64,000 nt of DNA from Deefgea chitinilytica (GCF_016881405.1 NZ_WOFE01000006.1:81501-145500), one strand, 5' to 3'. Positions 17,043-26,150 are shown, counted from the stretch's first letter. Program-made: numbers and translations. Notes: a model not told the origin generated them from the sequence alone.

Positions 17043-17050
17043 ATGAGCTT
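16938..17050. repeat. Direct and inverted repeats overlapping the rep start codon
   Basis: GGGAGATACAGCGAGC (16938-16953) is repeated directly as GGAGATACAGATGAGC (17033-17048), which includes the ribosome binding site and ATG of rep. Between them the sequence recurs inverted (AAGCTCGTCTGTATC, 16995-17009). That arm can pair with 17036-17050 at 14 of 15 positions across a 26-base AT-rich loop. These could be Rep binding sites, the double-strand origin or an autoregulatory hairpin. Confidence 0.6.
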
Positions 17051-20000
17051 TTCTATTAAGAAATTAAAATTTTTAAATCAAACAGCCGAACAGAGGCTGA
17101 GTTGGACAAAGAAAGAAGTTATGCAAGCAGCGGAAGAAGCTGCTGATAGAGCACAATTCATTTTGAACAGCACTTACGATGCAGATACTCAAACCGACGA
17201 ATTGAGCAAAATCAGTTACGCAGTATTTCAACAGATTGAAGATGCTTGCTGGGGTATGCCTAGTAAACAGATCTTTAGGATTAAAGAAGATCGACTAGGC
17301 AATATTAACTTCGATTGTAAAAAATCACTCAAAGTAGTGGTTGCAAAGCTTATTCGAAAAAAAGCATGGAAGAGGCTTTTTAGCCAGAAATGGATTGAAG
17401 CTAAGGACGTTCATGCCAGACTAAATAAAGAATACGGTGGTGCAGATGCAAATGGTGAGGCTAAGCCTGACTATGCTTCAAAGCGAGCCATTCGAAACAA
17501 GAAAGATAAGAATGAAGAGAATGAGAGGTTCTTAGCTGATTTCAAGGTATGGAACAAAGAGACAGGCGAATGCTTTAACTTGACTGATACAGCACATGCG
17601 GAAATTGCCAGAAAGACTTGTGTCGTAAAACGAATCGAATTGTATGCAGAAAAGAATAATCTGACGTATGCGATGTTGACTATCTCCTTGCCAAGTCAAT
17701 ATCACAGCAACCCTGCAAATGCAAAAGATACGCATACATGGGACAGTCAGTTCGGTGTTAAAGAAGGCCATAACCGAATGAATGCGTATTTTCATTTGGT
17801 TAAAGCTAATCTGTTGAAACATGCCATTAGAATGATTGGTGTCAAAGCAAATGAACGAATGGGCGATGGCACGCCTCATCTGCACTATGTGATTTTCTTC
17901 AAAGAAGAGCAGCTAGCCACGATTGTTAAGTATTTAACGTTTAACATGCCTTCATTGTTTGGAGATGTTGCGAGAGTGAGAGTGGGTGAAAAATTCGATA
18001 AGGCTAAAAACAAAGGTGTAACTGTTGTCGAGAGAGTTGCACTAATTGAAGATGTGCCGAAGGGAAATAACCACTATCAAAAGTATGATCCGACCATCTG
18101 CGCAAAAACAGTTCACATCTGCGATGAGGATGGAGAAATTCACGAAAAAGAAGTGCCTAAAGAGGAATTAAAATGTAAAAGCTGGGGTGGTGGCATTCAA
18201 CTTGATCTGAAAGCGGTGATTCCTATCGAAATCCACCCTGATAATTTCGAACTGGACGAACAAGGCCATCCAATTACAGGGATCGCCTCAGCGTCAAGTT
18301 ATGCTACAAAGTATGCGATGAAATCTGTTAATAATGGATCATCACCGGAGACTCTGGCCCTCGCTGCCCGTAGATCAGCCTATTCAATTAAAGCTGTGAC
18401 TTTCTTCGGATTACCTGATGGGCTGATGACATTTTTTGATATGTCTATGAATACTTCAAGCAAGCTATTGAAGGAATTAAAAGAATCGACTATCGCCCTT
18501 GAAGACAAAATAGACGCTGCTGATTATGCCAGAAGAATGACGTTGATCGATCTGATATGGCATTGCAAGAAGTATGGTTCTAGATTCTCATCCGTTCAAC
18601 CTTGCTTCAAGGATCAATATGGAAACTTAATTCGAAAGGATAAGTTGGAAGACTTTAAAACTGAAGACAAGTTCATCGACTTGTCTAGTGTGCAAGCACA
18701 TATCAGGTTTTATGAGTTGTGGGTGTTGGCTAATAAGTGGAAGTTCTCTGTTCATTCTATAGTTGTTCAAAATGACCGAGAAGATACGGTTAAAAAACCG
18801 ATGGGCTTAGGTTTGATCAAGAAAGCTACACTTGAAGCATTTGAAGCGGATCAAAAGAAAACGCCATTGGCTAAGGAAATCAAAAGCCTAAGAGGTAAGC
18901 TTAGCAGACTCAATAAAAAGATTAGATTATTGAAAGGACTCGCTTCTGATTGCGATAAGTCCAGACTGGATAGTTTGCAATATGATTTAGCCGATTGCCT
19001 TAGTCAGCAAGCTCAGGTTGAAGCTGAGTTTATGGAAGGTAATTACAGTTATGCGATTACCAAAAGCAATGATTTTGAAATTTCATCTGGGGTACATGCT
19101 CGATCTATGCAGAAGTACATCAGAGATGAAAAATCGAAAGCGGAAGGCATTGAATTAAAGAAGAAAAAAGCAATTGTTGAGGCAATTAAGGATGCATTTA
19201 GTAATCAAAAACCAAAATTAGAAGAAAACTGCATGTCTGAAACAAACTGCTTCGGAATGTTAAACTCACTGACAGAAGATCCGTCAGTTTCGTGTAACAT
19301 TCCGAGGCGAGTTTCAAACATTTTAAATTATACAAGGGTAGGTCAAAAGCAACCTCGAAACCCAACCCCTTCGTTTGTGGATTTATCCGGCTCCATCAAA
19401 CAATACTGGGAGAACCTTGCAGATGCTCTGTATCTGCAAAGCAAGGCAATTAAATTACCATTTGATAAACATGCTGCAATTAAAGCAGCGGCGGGCTCAG
19501 GGAAGACCTATGTATTGACTAACAGAGTCAAGTACATGACTGAATCTGGCGTTGATCCTGCTTCGATTGTGTTAATTACGTTCACCAGAAAAGCAGCAAC
19601 CAACCTAAAAAAGAAGCTCAATGAACTGAAGGTTAAAGGGGTAATGATCGGTACGTTTCATGCGGTTTCAGCCATGCTTCTGGCTAAAGTAGGCCTTACT
19701 GCAAATGGTTTAAATACGGTAGTTGCGGAAGCTGCGAAAATTGGCACGAAGGAATATTATTTACTGATCGACGAGGCTCAAGATATGAGCCATGATCAGC
19801 TCGATTTTGCGGAGGCTCACGGCAAGTCTGTATTTGCTGTAGGTGACATCAGGCAAGCATTGTATGGCTTTAGAGGTGGTATTGCTGATGGATATGGGCA
19901 ATTCCCTTTAAGCAACGAAGGTCATGCAATTGACCTGCTAGGCAATAAGGCTGGTCACATGGTTCATAACATGAGATGTGCCGCTGTACCTCTAGCTTTT

Positions 20001-20669
20001 GCCAATGCGTTGCAAGCAAAAGAAGCCCCCTCTGTAGCCATTAAAGCAGGGGGTAGCCTTAAATTGGCTGCGGCTGGTACGCGTAAACAGGAAATCGCCA
20101 AAGTGATTGAAGCGGTGAACGCTTTAATGTCAAACGATGAGCTAAAGCATGAGGACTTTATCAAGGTGCTAACCGCAACCAATGACGAAAGAAGAGCTAT
20201 AACTCAACGTTTGTTTAAGCTTAAGCTAACGAATGATTACATCACCGTTGAAACGATCCATGCTTCAAAGAGGCTTGATCGTGACCATATTATCGTATTC
20301 GGCGGTAGTAGAAAAGTTGGTGATGACTTGCAAGTCAAAGCGATGGACGATGAATTTGCCAGATTGAACAAGTTAATCAATGCTAAGTACGCATCTACAA
20401 ATGAAAGACATTCTAAGTCTGTTTTAAAACTAAAACCGCCAGTGCCAAGAAAAGAACTTAAGGCTGAATTAAAAGACTTGAATAAATCTAAGTCGGTACT
20501 GCAAGCATTACAAAATAGATGGTATGTTCGAGCTACCAGAGCTAAGAAGTCGGTGTATATCACTTCGACTGGCCTATTGCCTGAATTCGTTAGAGAGTCT
20601 TTAGCGATTCGAACAGGTAAATTGGAGGAATATTACGAAAAATATAAAGTAGAAAATTCAGCCATTTGA
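17043..20669 (+). CDS. Rep: HUH/two-tyrosine endonuclease fused to UvrD-like SF1 helicase
   Basis: The 1,208-residue protein joins two activities. The N-terminal part has the HUH metal site TPHLHYVIF (His279, His281) and the tyrosine pair Y420-ATK-Y424, as in phiX174/P2 gpA rolling-circle initiators. After a charged coiled-coil stretch (about 620-690) comes a compact SF1 helicase: Walker A AGSGKT (Lys821), motif Ia ITFTRKAA, DEAQD (Asp910), motif III GDIRQALYGFRGG, motif V VETIHASKRLDRDH and motif VI RWYVRATRAKK (Arg1163, Arg1166). The helicase is about 400 residues, much shorter than UvrD. ATG at 17043 has GGAG six bases upstream. Composition is very AT-rich. Likely nicks the origin and unwinds it for rolling-circle replication of the element. 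Confidence 0.85.
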   Translation: MSFSIKKLKFLNQTAEQRLSWTKKEVMQAAEEAADRAQFILNSTYDADTQTDELSKISYAVFQQIEDACWGMPSKQIFRIKEDRLGNINFDCKKSLKVVVAKLIRKKAWKRLFSQKWIEAKDVHARLNKEYGGADANGEAKPDYASKRAIRNKKDKNEENERFLADFKVWNKETGECFNLTDTAHAEIARKTCVVKRIELYAEKNNLTYAMLTISLPSQYHSNPANAKDTHTWDSQFGVKEGHNRMNAYFHLVKANLLKHAIRMIGVKANERMGDGTPHLHYVIFFKEEQLATIVKYLTFNMPSLFGDVARVRVGEKFDKAKNKGVTVVERVALIEDVPKGNNHYQKYDPTICAKTVHICDEDGEIHEKEVPKEELKCKSWGGGIQLDLKAVIPIEIHPDNFELDEQGHPITGIASASSYATKYAMKSVNNGSSPETLALAARRSAYSIKAVTFFGLPDGLMTFFDMSMNTSSKLLKELKESTIALEDKIDAADYARRMTLIDLIWHCKKYGSRFSSVQPCFKDQYGNLIRKDKLEDFKTEDKFIDLSSVQAHIRFYELWVLANKWKFSVHSIVVQNDREDTVKKPMGLGLIKKATLEAFEADQKKTPLAKEIKSLRGKLSRLNKKIRLLKGLASDCDKSRLDSLQYDLADCLSQQAQVEAEFMEGNYSYAITKSNDFEISSGVHARSMQKYIRDEKSKAEGIELKKKKAIVEAIKDAFSNQKPKLEENCMSETNCFGMLNSLTEDPSVSCNIPRRVSNILNYTRVGQKQPRNPTPSFVDLSGSIKQYWENLADALYLQSKAIKLPFDKHAAIKAAAGSGKTYVLTNRVKYMTESGVDPASIVLITFTRKAATNLKKKLNELKVKGVMIGTFHAVSAMLLAKVGLTANGLNTVVAEAAKIGTKEYYLLIDEAQDMSHDQLDFAEAHGKSVFAVGDIRQALYGFRGGIADGYGQFPLSNEGHAIDLLGNKAGHMVHNMRCAAVPLAFANALQAKEAPSVAIKAGGSLKLAAAGTRKQEIAKVIEAVNALMSNDELKHEDFIKVLTATNDERRAITQRLFKLKLTNDYITVETIHASKRLDRDHIIVFGGSRKVGDDLQVKAMDDEFARLNKLINAKYASTNERHSKSVLKLKPPVPRKELKAELKDLNKSKSVLQALQNRWYVRATRAKKSVYITSTGLLPEFVRESLAIRTGKLEEYYEKYKVENSAI

Positions 20670-20692
20670 TTTTAATAGTATTTAAAATCAGT

Positions 20693-20730
20693 AAGAAAAC
20701 AAACCTCATCGTGAGGGCTTGTTTTCTTTT
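20693..20730 (+). terminator. Terminator of the rep-helicase gene
   Basis: AAGAAAACAA pairs with TTGTTTTCTT and, inside, CCTC with GAGG, followed by T-rich sequence. It lies 24 bases after the rep stop codon. The remaining bases to 20899 separate rep from the convergent integrase gene and show nothing else recognisable. Confidence 0.8.
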
Positions 20731-20899
20731 GTGGTTGAGCTCTGGGTTGTAACTTCGTCGTGCCTCAACAAAAGTGCAGATTCAATAATGACCGAAAGTA
20801 AATGGCTAACGGCTGGTTTAGTACCAAGGGTTATGGGGGATTGTGTTGCTGTAACCAAGGTTTTCGGTTCGTTGAGCGGTAATCCCCGTCAATATGAAT

Positions 20900-22435
20900 T
20901 TAGATGACACCATCCAAGCAATGGTAGCGTACTGCTTCAATCGCATCTTTAAGCATGGGGAGCGATGTTTGATTCGCGTAAATGCCTGAATTGACCCCTG
21001 TCGGAGCATGGCCTGAGGCGGCTTCTCGAATTTCCTCGACTACGCCATTATCTTTCATTGATTGATTAAAGTTTTTGCGTAGGCTGTGAAAAACCTTGTC
21101 GGGGTCATCGATGCCGTACCGTAATTTGTATCTGCCAAACCATGTAGATGTTGCGCCACCCCACTTGTTTTTCTCTGTCCACGTCAATTCTGGAAATAGT
21201 CGCTCTGTTTTGGGTTGTGAGCTGACATAGTCAAGTAAACCCAGCTGGATTAATTTTGAGTGAAGCGGAGTAAGTCGCTCGCTGTGCTCAGTTTTAATGC
21301 TTTGATCATCATCGGCTTCTTCTTGTACGCTGAAGCACCAAATGCCTTCATGTTGCGCAATATCTGCGACAAGTAGCTGACAAGCTTCATTAAGCCTCAG
21401 ACCCGCATAGAGTCCGAGCAGCGGAACCCAATACTGTGCTGGGTGCTTGATGTCGAATTTAAGATGATTTGGCGTGAACAGGGTCACAAGTTCAGCGTCA
21501 CTGAAGGGTTTATATATTTTCCTCTGCTTGTTTCGCTTGTCGTTTTTCTTGAAGCGAACACCTTCAAACGGTGATCGTTTGAAGTAGGTCAGGGCAGAGT
21601 TTGAGCTGAAGATTTCCAGCACGGCCAGCCATTTACGTTTTATCGTGGTGAATGAAAGTGTACCTGCCTGCTCTCTGGCTTGGTCAATTTCAGTTTTCCA
21701 GTCTGGGGTCAGTGTGAATTTTTGAGGTAATTGCTGGATTAAAGTAAATAGCTCATGGACACGCTCGTCTGTTACGTCCGAGCACACTGCTTCCGCTCCA
21801 AAGAACCCAGTCAAGATGCCATAAATGACTTCCTTCAATGAGGTGATTTGTGCAACACCAACGCCAGACAGCGTTTTTTCTTCAATGTACATCTCGTAAA
21901 TTTTGCTGAGCTTGCCGTCTTGCTTGATGTTCATTTCTACGCTTTTCAGCGTTTTGACTAAATCGCTGACTAACTGATTCGAAGTGGGTTGAGCCGCCGC
22001 TCGTCTTTGCTCTTCCTCATGCGCAGCAGCCATAAATACCATGCCGTCACGGCGAGCTTCTAACTGTTCGTAATGACGAGTAAATGCAGAGTGTTCTGCA
22101 TCAATTGCAGCAATTTCTTCTTGGCTTGGCTCAGCGTCTGCTTGTGGATCAGGGGGAGTCCAGCCTTCCCAGAACGTACCATTTTGCATGGCTGCAATAT
22201 TGGCATCCTGCATTTCTTGTGCAAGCATTTCTTCAACGGTTGGAATTGATTTTGCCATATTGAGTATCAGCCTTTGGAAGTCTAGCTGAATTTTCGCACA
22301 TCTAATGATTGCAGTCCTGCGGTCGGATGTCCGTAGTGACTTCCATATCTCAGTTTTTTTGAAGCGGCTGATTAATGTACTGGGGATACGGCAACGGAAA
22401 TAATAAATCCCATTGCGTTTCGTGAGATAGCTCAT
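20900..22435 (-). CDS. Tyrosine recombinase / integrase of the tRNA-Ser element
   Basis: The enzyme catalyses integration and excision at the tRNA-Ser repeats. With the ATG at 22435 (AAAGGA eight to nine bases upstream) the product is 511 residues. An upstream in-frame ATG at 22483 would translate the arm-type repeats and is not favoured. The N-terminus MSYLTKRNGIYYFRCRIP is the DUF6538 type found in many integrases, followed by a SAM-like DNA-binding region. The catalytic domain shows Arg347 (YAGLR), His450-x-x-Arg453, His476 and the nucleophile Tyr486 (SGIYA). It reads away from the right tRNA copy and converges with rep. Confidence 0.95.
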   Translation of the reverse strand: MSYLTKRNGIYYFRCRIPSTLISRFKKTEIWKSLRTSDRRTAIIRCAKIQLDFQRLILNMAKSIPTVEEMLAQEMQDANIAAMQNGTFWEGWTPPDPQADAEPSQEEIAAIDAEHSAFTRHYEQLEARRDGMVFMAAAHEEEQRRAAAQPTSNQLVSDLVKTLKSVEMNIKQDGKLSKIYEMYIEEKTLSGVGVAQITSLKEVIYGILTGFFGAEAVCSDVTDERVHELFTLIQQLPQKFTLTPDWKTEIDQAREQAGTLSFTTIKRKWLAVLEIFSSNSALTYFKRSPFEGVRFKKNDKRNKQRKIYKPFSDAELVTLFTPNHLKFDIKHPAQYWVPLLGLYAGLRLNEACQLLVADIAQHEGIWCFSVQEEADDDQSIKTEHSERLTPLHSKLIQLGLLDYVSSQPKTERLFPELTWTEKNKWGGATSTWFGRYKLRYGIDDPDKVFHSLRKNFNQSMKDNGVVEEIREAASGHAPTGVNSGIYANQTSLPMLKDAIEAVRYHCLDGVI

Positions 22436-22449
22436 GTTTCGCGATCCTT

Positions 22450-22482
22450 TGTGTAGCACGTTGCGTAGCAGCGTGTGTAACA
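22450..22482. repeat. Putative integrase arm-binding repeats, right
   Basis: TGTGTAGCA (22450-22458), TGCGTAGCA (22462-22470) and TGTGTAACA (22474-22482) recur every 12 bases just upstream of the integrase start. They match the nonamers at 7899-7942 near the other end. They could bind integrase or an excision factor and also couple int expression to binding. Confidence 0.5.
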
Positions 22483-22509
22483 AATTCAGCGAGAGAAATT
22501 TTAGACAAT

Positions 22510-22533
22510 AAAAAAGCCCTGATTTCTCAAGGC
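22510..22533 (-). terminator. Element-borne terminator after the right tRNA-Ser copy
   Basis: Read leftward, GCCTTGA pairs with TCAGGGC (one G-T pair) around a GAAA tetraloop, then TTTTTT. It shares 14 bases with the host terminator at 7651-7680 but is otherwise diverged. It should end tRNA transcription before the integrase gene. Confidence 0.7.
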
Positions 22534-22554
22534 CTTAGTATTTTATTCAAGTAT

Positions 22555-22647
22555 TTGGCGGAAGCGCAGAGATTCGAACTCTGGGAGGACTCACATCCTC
22601 GACGGTTTTCAAGACCGCTGCCTTAAACCACTCAGCCACGCTTCCGT
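22555..22647. repeat. Attachment-site direct repeat, right end of the element (93 bp)
   Basis: Exact copy of 7689-7781 in the same orientation. The integrase gene lies on its left, inside the element; chromosomal genes begin on its right. Confidence 0.9.
22556..22645 (-). tRNA. tRNA-Ser(UGA), right copy
   Basis: Identical over all 90 nt to 7690-7779: anticodon TGA, long variable arm, encoded CCA. This copy has a good promoter at 22665-22693 in host DNA and is probably the expressed one. Its 3' sequence was presumably supplied by the element on integration. Confidence 0.97.
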
Positions 22648-22664
22648 TTCTTGAACAGGTGCGC

Positions 22665-22693
22665 ATAATAGCAAGCATTTGCGCGTTTGTCTC
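22665..22693 (-). promoter_or_regulatory. Promoter of the right tRNA-Ser copy
   Basis: On the minus strand GAGACA and TATTAT are separated by 17 bases. Transcription would start some 12-14 bases before the tRNA 5' end. A GC-rich discriminator GCGCACC follows the -10, as in stringently controlled stable-RNA promoters. Confidence 0.6.
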
Positions 22694-22711
22694 GTTTTTT
22701 TGTAATAAATT

Positions 22712-24226
22712 TTATAATTTTTCTAAAACAGCAAAATTTGCCAGTGATGCATTGGCGGTGTGCTCGATTGCTGGGGCTAGGCGAATGCGATAGCTCTTGC
22801 CTTGCGCAGCTAAGCGGAATTCTCGATTATCGGCAAAAAAAGCTTGCGGCACGACCAAGAAGCGATTTTGGTTGATCGAGGTGTTTTCGGGTGAATACAC
22901 GCCAAAGAAGCTGCGATTACCTAATAAAGGCGTTAGCTCAACGATAATCGGCGTTTGTGAAATGGTTTCAATGCCGACATTGACTTGGCCATCACGCTTT
23001 TTGGTGATTCGCCGTACAATGCCAACAGAGACGGGGTTCATGCCGATGCCGTCGAGTCCAACAATTTCACCCACTTGCAATTCATCATCGCGATTTGTTT
23101 GGTAATTAACCCCAATTCCAGTGGTGCTTTCGTTGTCGATGCTCCAGCGCGATTGAGTATCGGCGCTGGCCTCGCCGCGCAGATGCCCGATCACATCATC
23201 AAGACCACGGGTTACTTTAATCGTTTTTTGGGTTGAGTGGCGCTCTGCTTTACGTACTGGGGCTGGCGTGTCGCGCGACCAGAGATTGATCAGGTGTTGC
23301 ATTAAGTCCAAATGCGCCGCTTGGTTTGATTCAGGTGGCAAGCCCAGTTCGGTCGGGTCTTCACCTTGTTGCAATTTTTCTATGGTTTCTTTGATGTGTA
23401 AGGTCAAGGTTTCGGTAAACCAATAGCGCCAATTTTCGCCGACCATGTCGCGACGCAGTCGTTTCGGTGGTGTTGAGCCGGCAATATTGATTGCGAATAA
23501 CTGGCGATTGGGTTTGATCTGGCTTTCTAGGTCGATACGACTTGCCCAGCGTTTGAGCCATAGAGTGACTAATTCAATTTGCGCTGGTTGTAGTTTTTCT
23601 GGAATTGCTAACGATAACATCAGCAATTGCATGAATTCACGACGAATGTCGGTGATTTCGGCATTTGGGTAAGGCTGTATGGGTTGAGTTGCAAAGCCTT
23701 TTTGTTCGGCAAATAAGTAGAGTCGATTTAAATTACGCCAAGTGCGGCTGTCCATTTCCATATAACGTAGGTAGGCCCAACGCGCTTGCTCGGAAAAGTA
23801 CATCAGCCCACGCAAGGTAAACAATTGCAGCTCTTTATCTAGGCCGCGTGGGGTGTTTTGTGATGCTTGTTTTATGCAGAGACGATAACCATCGCCCATA
23901 TCGTTCCAAAATGCTAATAGCGTCGGGAGGACTTGTTTTGGTGTCGCGCCGTCATCCAGCGTTTTGCCTTGGTAAATTGCGACCAGATGATCTTGCAGTG
24001 CACGTGCTTTTTCATCCAAATAGGGGATGGTTTTAAAGCGCTCTTTGATGTTTGTGCGTGGATTGCTATTAATTTGCTGCAGTGCTTTGATGATTTCGAT
24101 CTGTGCTTGCAAAATGTCGCTTTCTGGCAGCTCTTTCATCATCACAGTGGCCGATTTTAAATCGTACACACCTTCATTCTTGTTTTTACCCAATATTGCG
24201 CTGATGAGGCTCTTGAAATCAAACAT
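22712..24226 (-). CDS. Hypothetical protein with C-terminal PilZ-like region, 504 aa
   Basis: Cytoplasmic protein with no signal peptide or membrane helices. The N-terminal 300 residues are mostly helical and unrecognised. The C-terminal part, about 370-504, looks like a beta-barrel: WSIDNESTTGIGV and LQVGEIVGLDG resemble the S-x-x-G and G-x-x-v-x-l strands of PilZ domains, yet the RxxxR motif for c-di-GMP is not clear. It is the first chromosomal gene right of the element and is followed by no operon partner. A c-di-GMP effector is one possibility; confidence in function is low. Confidence 0.75.
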   Translation of the reverse strand: MFDFKSLISAILGKNKNEGVYDLKSATVMMKELPESDILQAQIEIIKALQQINSNPRTNIKERFKTIPYLDEKARALQDHLVAIYQGKTLDDGATPKQVLPTLLAFWNDMGDGYRLCIKQASQNTPRGLDKELQLFTLRGLMYFSEQARWAYLRYMEMDSRTWRNLNRLYLFAEQKGFATQPIQPYPNAEITDIRREFMQLLMLSLAIPEKLQPAQIELVTLWLKRWASRIDLESQIKPNRQLFAINIAGSTPPKRLRRDMVGENWRYWFTETLTLHIKETIEKLQQGEDPTELGLPPESNQAAHLDLMQHLINLWSRDTPAPVRKAERHSTQKTIKVTRGLDDVIGHLRGEASADTQSRWSIDNESTTGIGVNYQTNRDDELQVGEIVGLDGIGMNPVSVGIVRRITKKRDGQVNVGIETISQTPIIVELTPLLGNRSFFGVYSPENTSINQNRFLVVPQAFFADNREFRLAAQGKSYRIRLAPAIEHTANASLANFAVLEKL

Positions 24227-24527
24227 TGTGGTGGTTTTCCTAGCTACGTCGTGTGCTTTTTAATATTTTATAGTGTAAAGATAAACGTTTGCCCTGCTTT
24301 CAAGCAAGAGATCTGCATTAAATCGTTGTATTCGTTGCATTTTTTGTGAGAGTGGCCGCATTTTGTCGCGGTATGTACAGGGACTTTTGTGTTGACGACT
24401 TTTTGTGTTGGGGCAATGTGTTAAAATATAAGGTAAAGAGTTCCATGCTCGATGCCGAGTGGTGGACTAACCCTATCATCTTACACCTTGCTGGCATTTT
24501 AATGTAGGCAATAAGGCCCAAAAGACA
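24227..24527. other. Intergenic region between divergent genes
   Basis: These 301 bases hold the promoters of the leftward 504-aa gene and rightward ybiT. TTGACG (around 24393) and TAAAATATAAGG (around 24424) are AT-rich promoter-like pieces, but spacing is not standard. Short open frames inside lack ribosome binding sites. I see no RNA gene. Confidence 0.5.
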
Positions 24528-26135
24528 ATGATTAGTTCGAATGGCATTACGATGCAGTTTGGCGCTAAGCCGCTGTTTGAGAAAGTATCTGTTAAGTTCG
24601 GCGATGGTAATCGCTATGGTTTGATTGGCGCAAATGGCTGCGGTAAATCGACTTTTATGAAAATCCTCGGCGGTGATTTAGAACCCACCGCGGGTAATGT
24701 CGCTCTTGATCCGGGCGTTCGTTTGGGTAAGTTAAAGCAAGATCAATTCGCTTACGAAGATCAGCGCGTGATCGACGTGGTCATGATGGGGCACGTCGAA
24801 TTATGGGCGGCAATCCATGAGCGCGATGCGATTTATGCCAATCTTGAAGCAACCGAAGATGACTACATGCACGCTGCTGAGCTAGAAGGCAAAGTGGCGG
24901 AGTACGACGGCTATACCGCAGAGGCTCGCGCTGGCGCTTTGTTGATGGGGGCCGGGATTCCGATTGAGCTGCATCACGGTCCGATGTCTGAAGTGGCGCC
25001 AGGTTGGAAGTTGCGGGTTTTGCTCGCGCAGGCTTTGTTCTCTAATCCTGATGTGCTGCTGCTCGATGAGCCAACCAATAACTTGGATATCCATACAATT
25101 CAATGGTTGGAAGACACTTTGAATCAGCGCGATTCGACGATGATTATCATTTCCCATGATCGTCACTTCTTGAATCAAGTGTGTACGCATATTGCCGACG
25201 TTGATTACGGTGAAATCCGCATTTATCCAGGTACATACGACGATTACATGTTGGCATCAACGCAAGCGCGTGAGCGTGCTTTGACTGACAATAGCAAAGC
25301 TAAAGAGCGTGTTGCCGAGTTGCAAGCGTTTGCGCAGCGTTTTGCGGCGAATAAATCAAAAAGTCGTCAGGCAACTAGCCGTTTGAAATTGGCAGATAAA
25401 ATCAAAGACAGTATGGTTGAAGTAAAACCATCTAGCCGTCAAAACCCATATATTCGTTTTGATGTCGACGATAAACAAAAACTGCATCGTCAGGCTTTTG
25501 AACTGAGCAATTTATCAAAATCATTTGATAAGCCTTTGATTCAAAGTTTGGATTTGATTTTCGAGGCGGGCAATAAACTGGCCGTGATCGGTGGCAATGG
25601 TGTTGGTAAGTCAACGTTAATGAAAATGTTGGTGGGGCAGCTCAAGCCTGATTTGGGTTCGGTGAAGTGGGCGGAAAAAGCTGACGTCGGTTATTTTGCA
25701 CAGGATCATGAAGAAGACTTTGCAGAAGACATGACCTTGTTTGACTGGATGCGCCAATGGTCAGAGCCGGGCGTTGAAGAACAAGTCATTCGAGGGATTC
25801 TGGGTCGCTTGCTGTTTAGTGGCGACGATGTGAAAAAATCAGTCAAAGTACTGTCTGGTGGTGAAAAAGGCCGGATGTTGTACGGCAAATTGATTTTACA
25901 AACGCCAAACGTATTAGTGATGGACGAGCCAACCAATCACATGGATATGGAATCGATTGAATCTTTGAATATGGCGTTGGAGCTCTACAAAGGGACGCTG
26001 ATTTTTGTTTCGCATGACCGTCAATTTGTTTCGTCTTTGGCGACACAAATTTTGGAACTCAATGGCGATGGTACTTTCCATCACTTCTTGGGCGGCTATG
26101 AAGAATACTTAGAGTCGCGTGGTTTGGCGACTTAA
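24528..26135 (+). CDS. ybiT: ABC-F ATPase YbiT
   Basis: Soluble translation-associated ABC-F protein of 535 residues, close to full-length E. coli YbiT in sequence and size. Two nucleotide-binding domains are present: Walker [10 protein letters not shown] and [19 protein letters not shown] and [10 protein letters not shown] as Walker B; signatures in [10 protein letters not shown] and [10 protein letters not shown]. The ABC-F linker of charged helices lies at about 245-310. The first signature [10 protein letters not shown] departs from LSGGE as is usual for YbiT. ABC-F proteins bind the ribosomal E site and modulate peptidyl-tRNA positioning. A terminator follows. Confidence 0.95.
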   Translation: MISSNGITMQFGAKPLFEKVSVKFGDGNRYGLIGANGCGKSTFMKILGGDLEPTAGNVALDPGVRLGKLKQDQFAYEDQRVIDVVMMGHVELWAAIHERDAIYANLEATEDDYMHAAELEGKVAEYDGYTAEARAGALLMGAGIPIELHHGPMSEVAPGWKLRVLLAQALFSNPDVLLLDEPTNNLDIHTIQWLEDTLNQRDSTMIIISHDRHFLNQVCTHIADVDYGEIRIYPGTYDDYMLASTQARERALTDNSKAKERVAELQAFAQRFAANKSKSRQATSRLKLADKIKDSMVEVKPSSRQNPYIRFDVDDKQKLHRQAFELSNLSKSFDKPLIQSLDLIFEAGNKLAVIGGNGVGKSTLMKMLVGQLKPDLGSVKWAEKADVGYFAQDHEEDFAEDMTLFDWMRQWSEPGVEEQVIRGILGRLLFSGDDVKKSVKVLSGGEKGRMLYGKLILQTPNVLVMDEPTNHMDMESIESLNMALELYKGTLIFVSHDRQFVSSLATQILELNGDGTFHHFLGGYEEYLESRGLAT

Positions 26136-26150
26136 GTTATTTCAATTGGA

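Larger units (their letters stand above)
7689..22647. mobile_element. tRNA-Ser integrative element (about 14.9 kb)
   Basis: The element is delimited by perfect 93-bp direct repeats, each a complete tRNA-Ser(UGA). It holds a tyrosine integrase next to the right repeat, a Rep-helicase, ArdA, an XRE regulator and a cargo operon, and no chromosomal housekeeping genes. Base composition is visibly more AT-rich than the flanks, above all in the rep gene. The right tRNA keeps the host promoter, and the palindromic terminator lies outside the left copy. Both fit integration into one ancestral tRNA gene. The unit from one repeat to the next is 14,866 bp. No conjugation or capsid genes are seen, so transfer would need a helper. 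Confidence 0.9.

Noticed and set aside
15587..20895. A 13-base match ATATTGACGGGGA at 15587-15599 and inverted at 20883-20895 inside the element
   Set aside because: About one such match is expected by chance in a 15-kb stretch, and no further similarity surrounds it.
20731..20899. A 62-codon open frame between rep and the integrase gene
   Set aside because: It runs into the 3' end of the integrase gene, has no ribosome binding site and overlaps the rep terminator.
22436..22483. Sixteen-residue N-terminal extension of the integrase
   Set aside because: It would translate the repeated nonamers; the ATG at 22435 has a good ribosome binding site and the family N-terminus.
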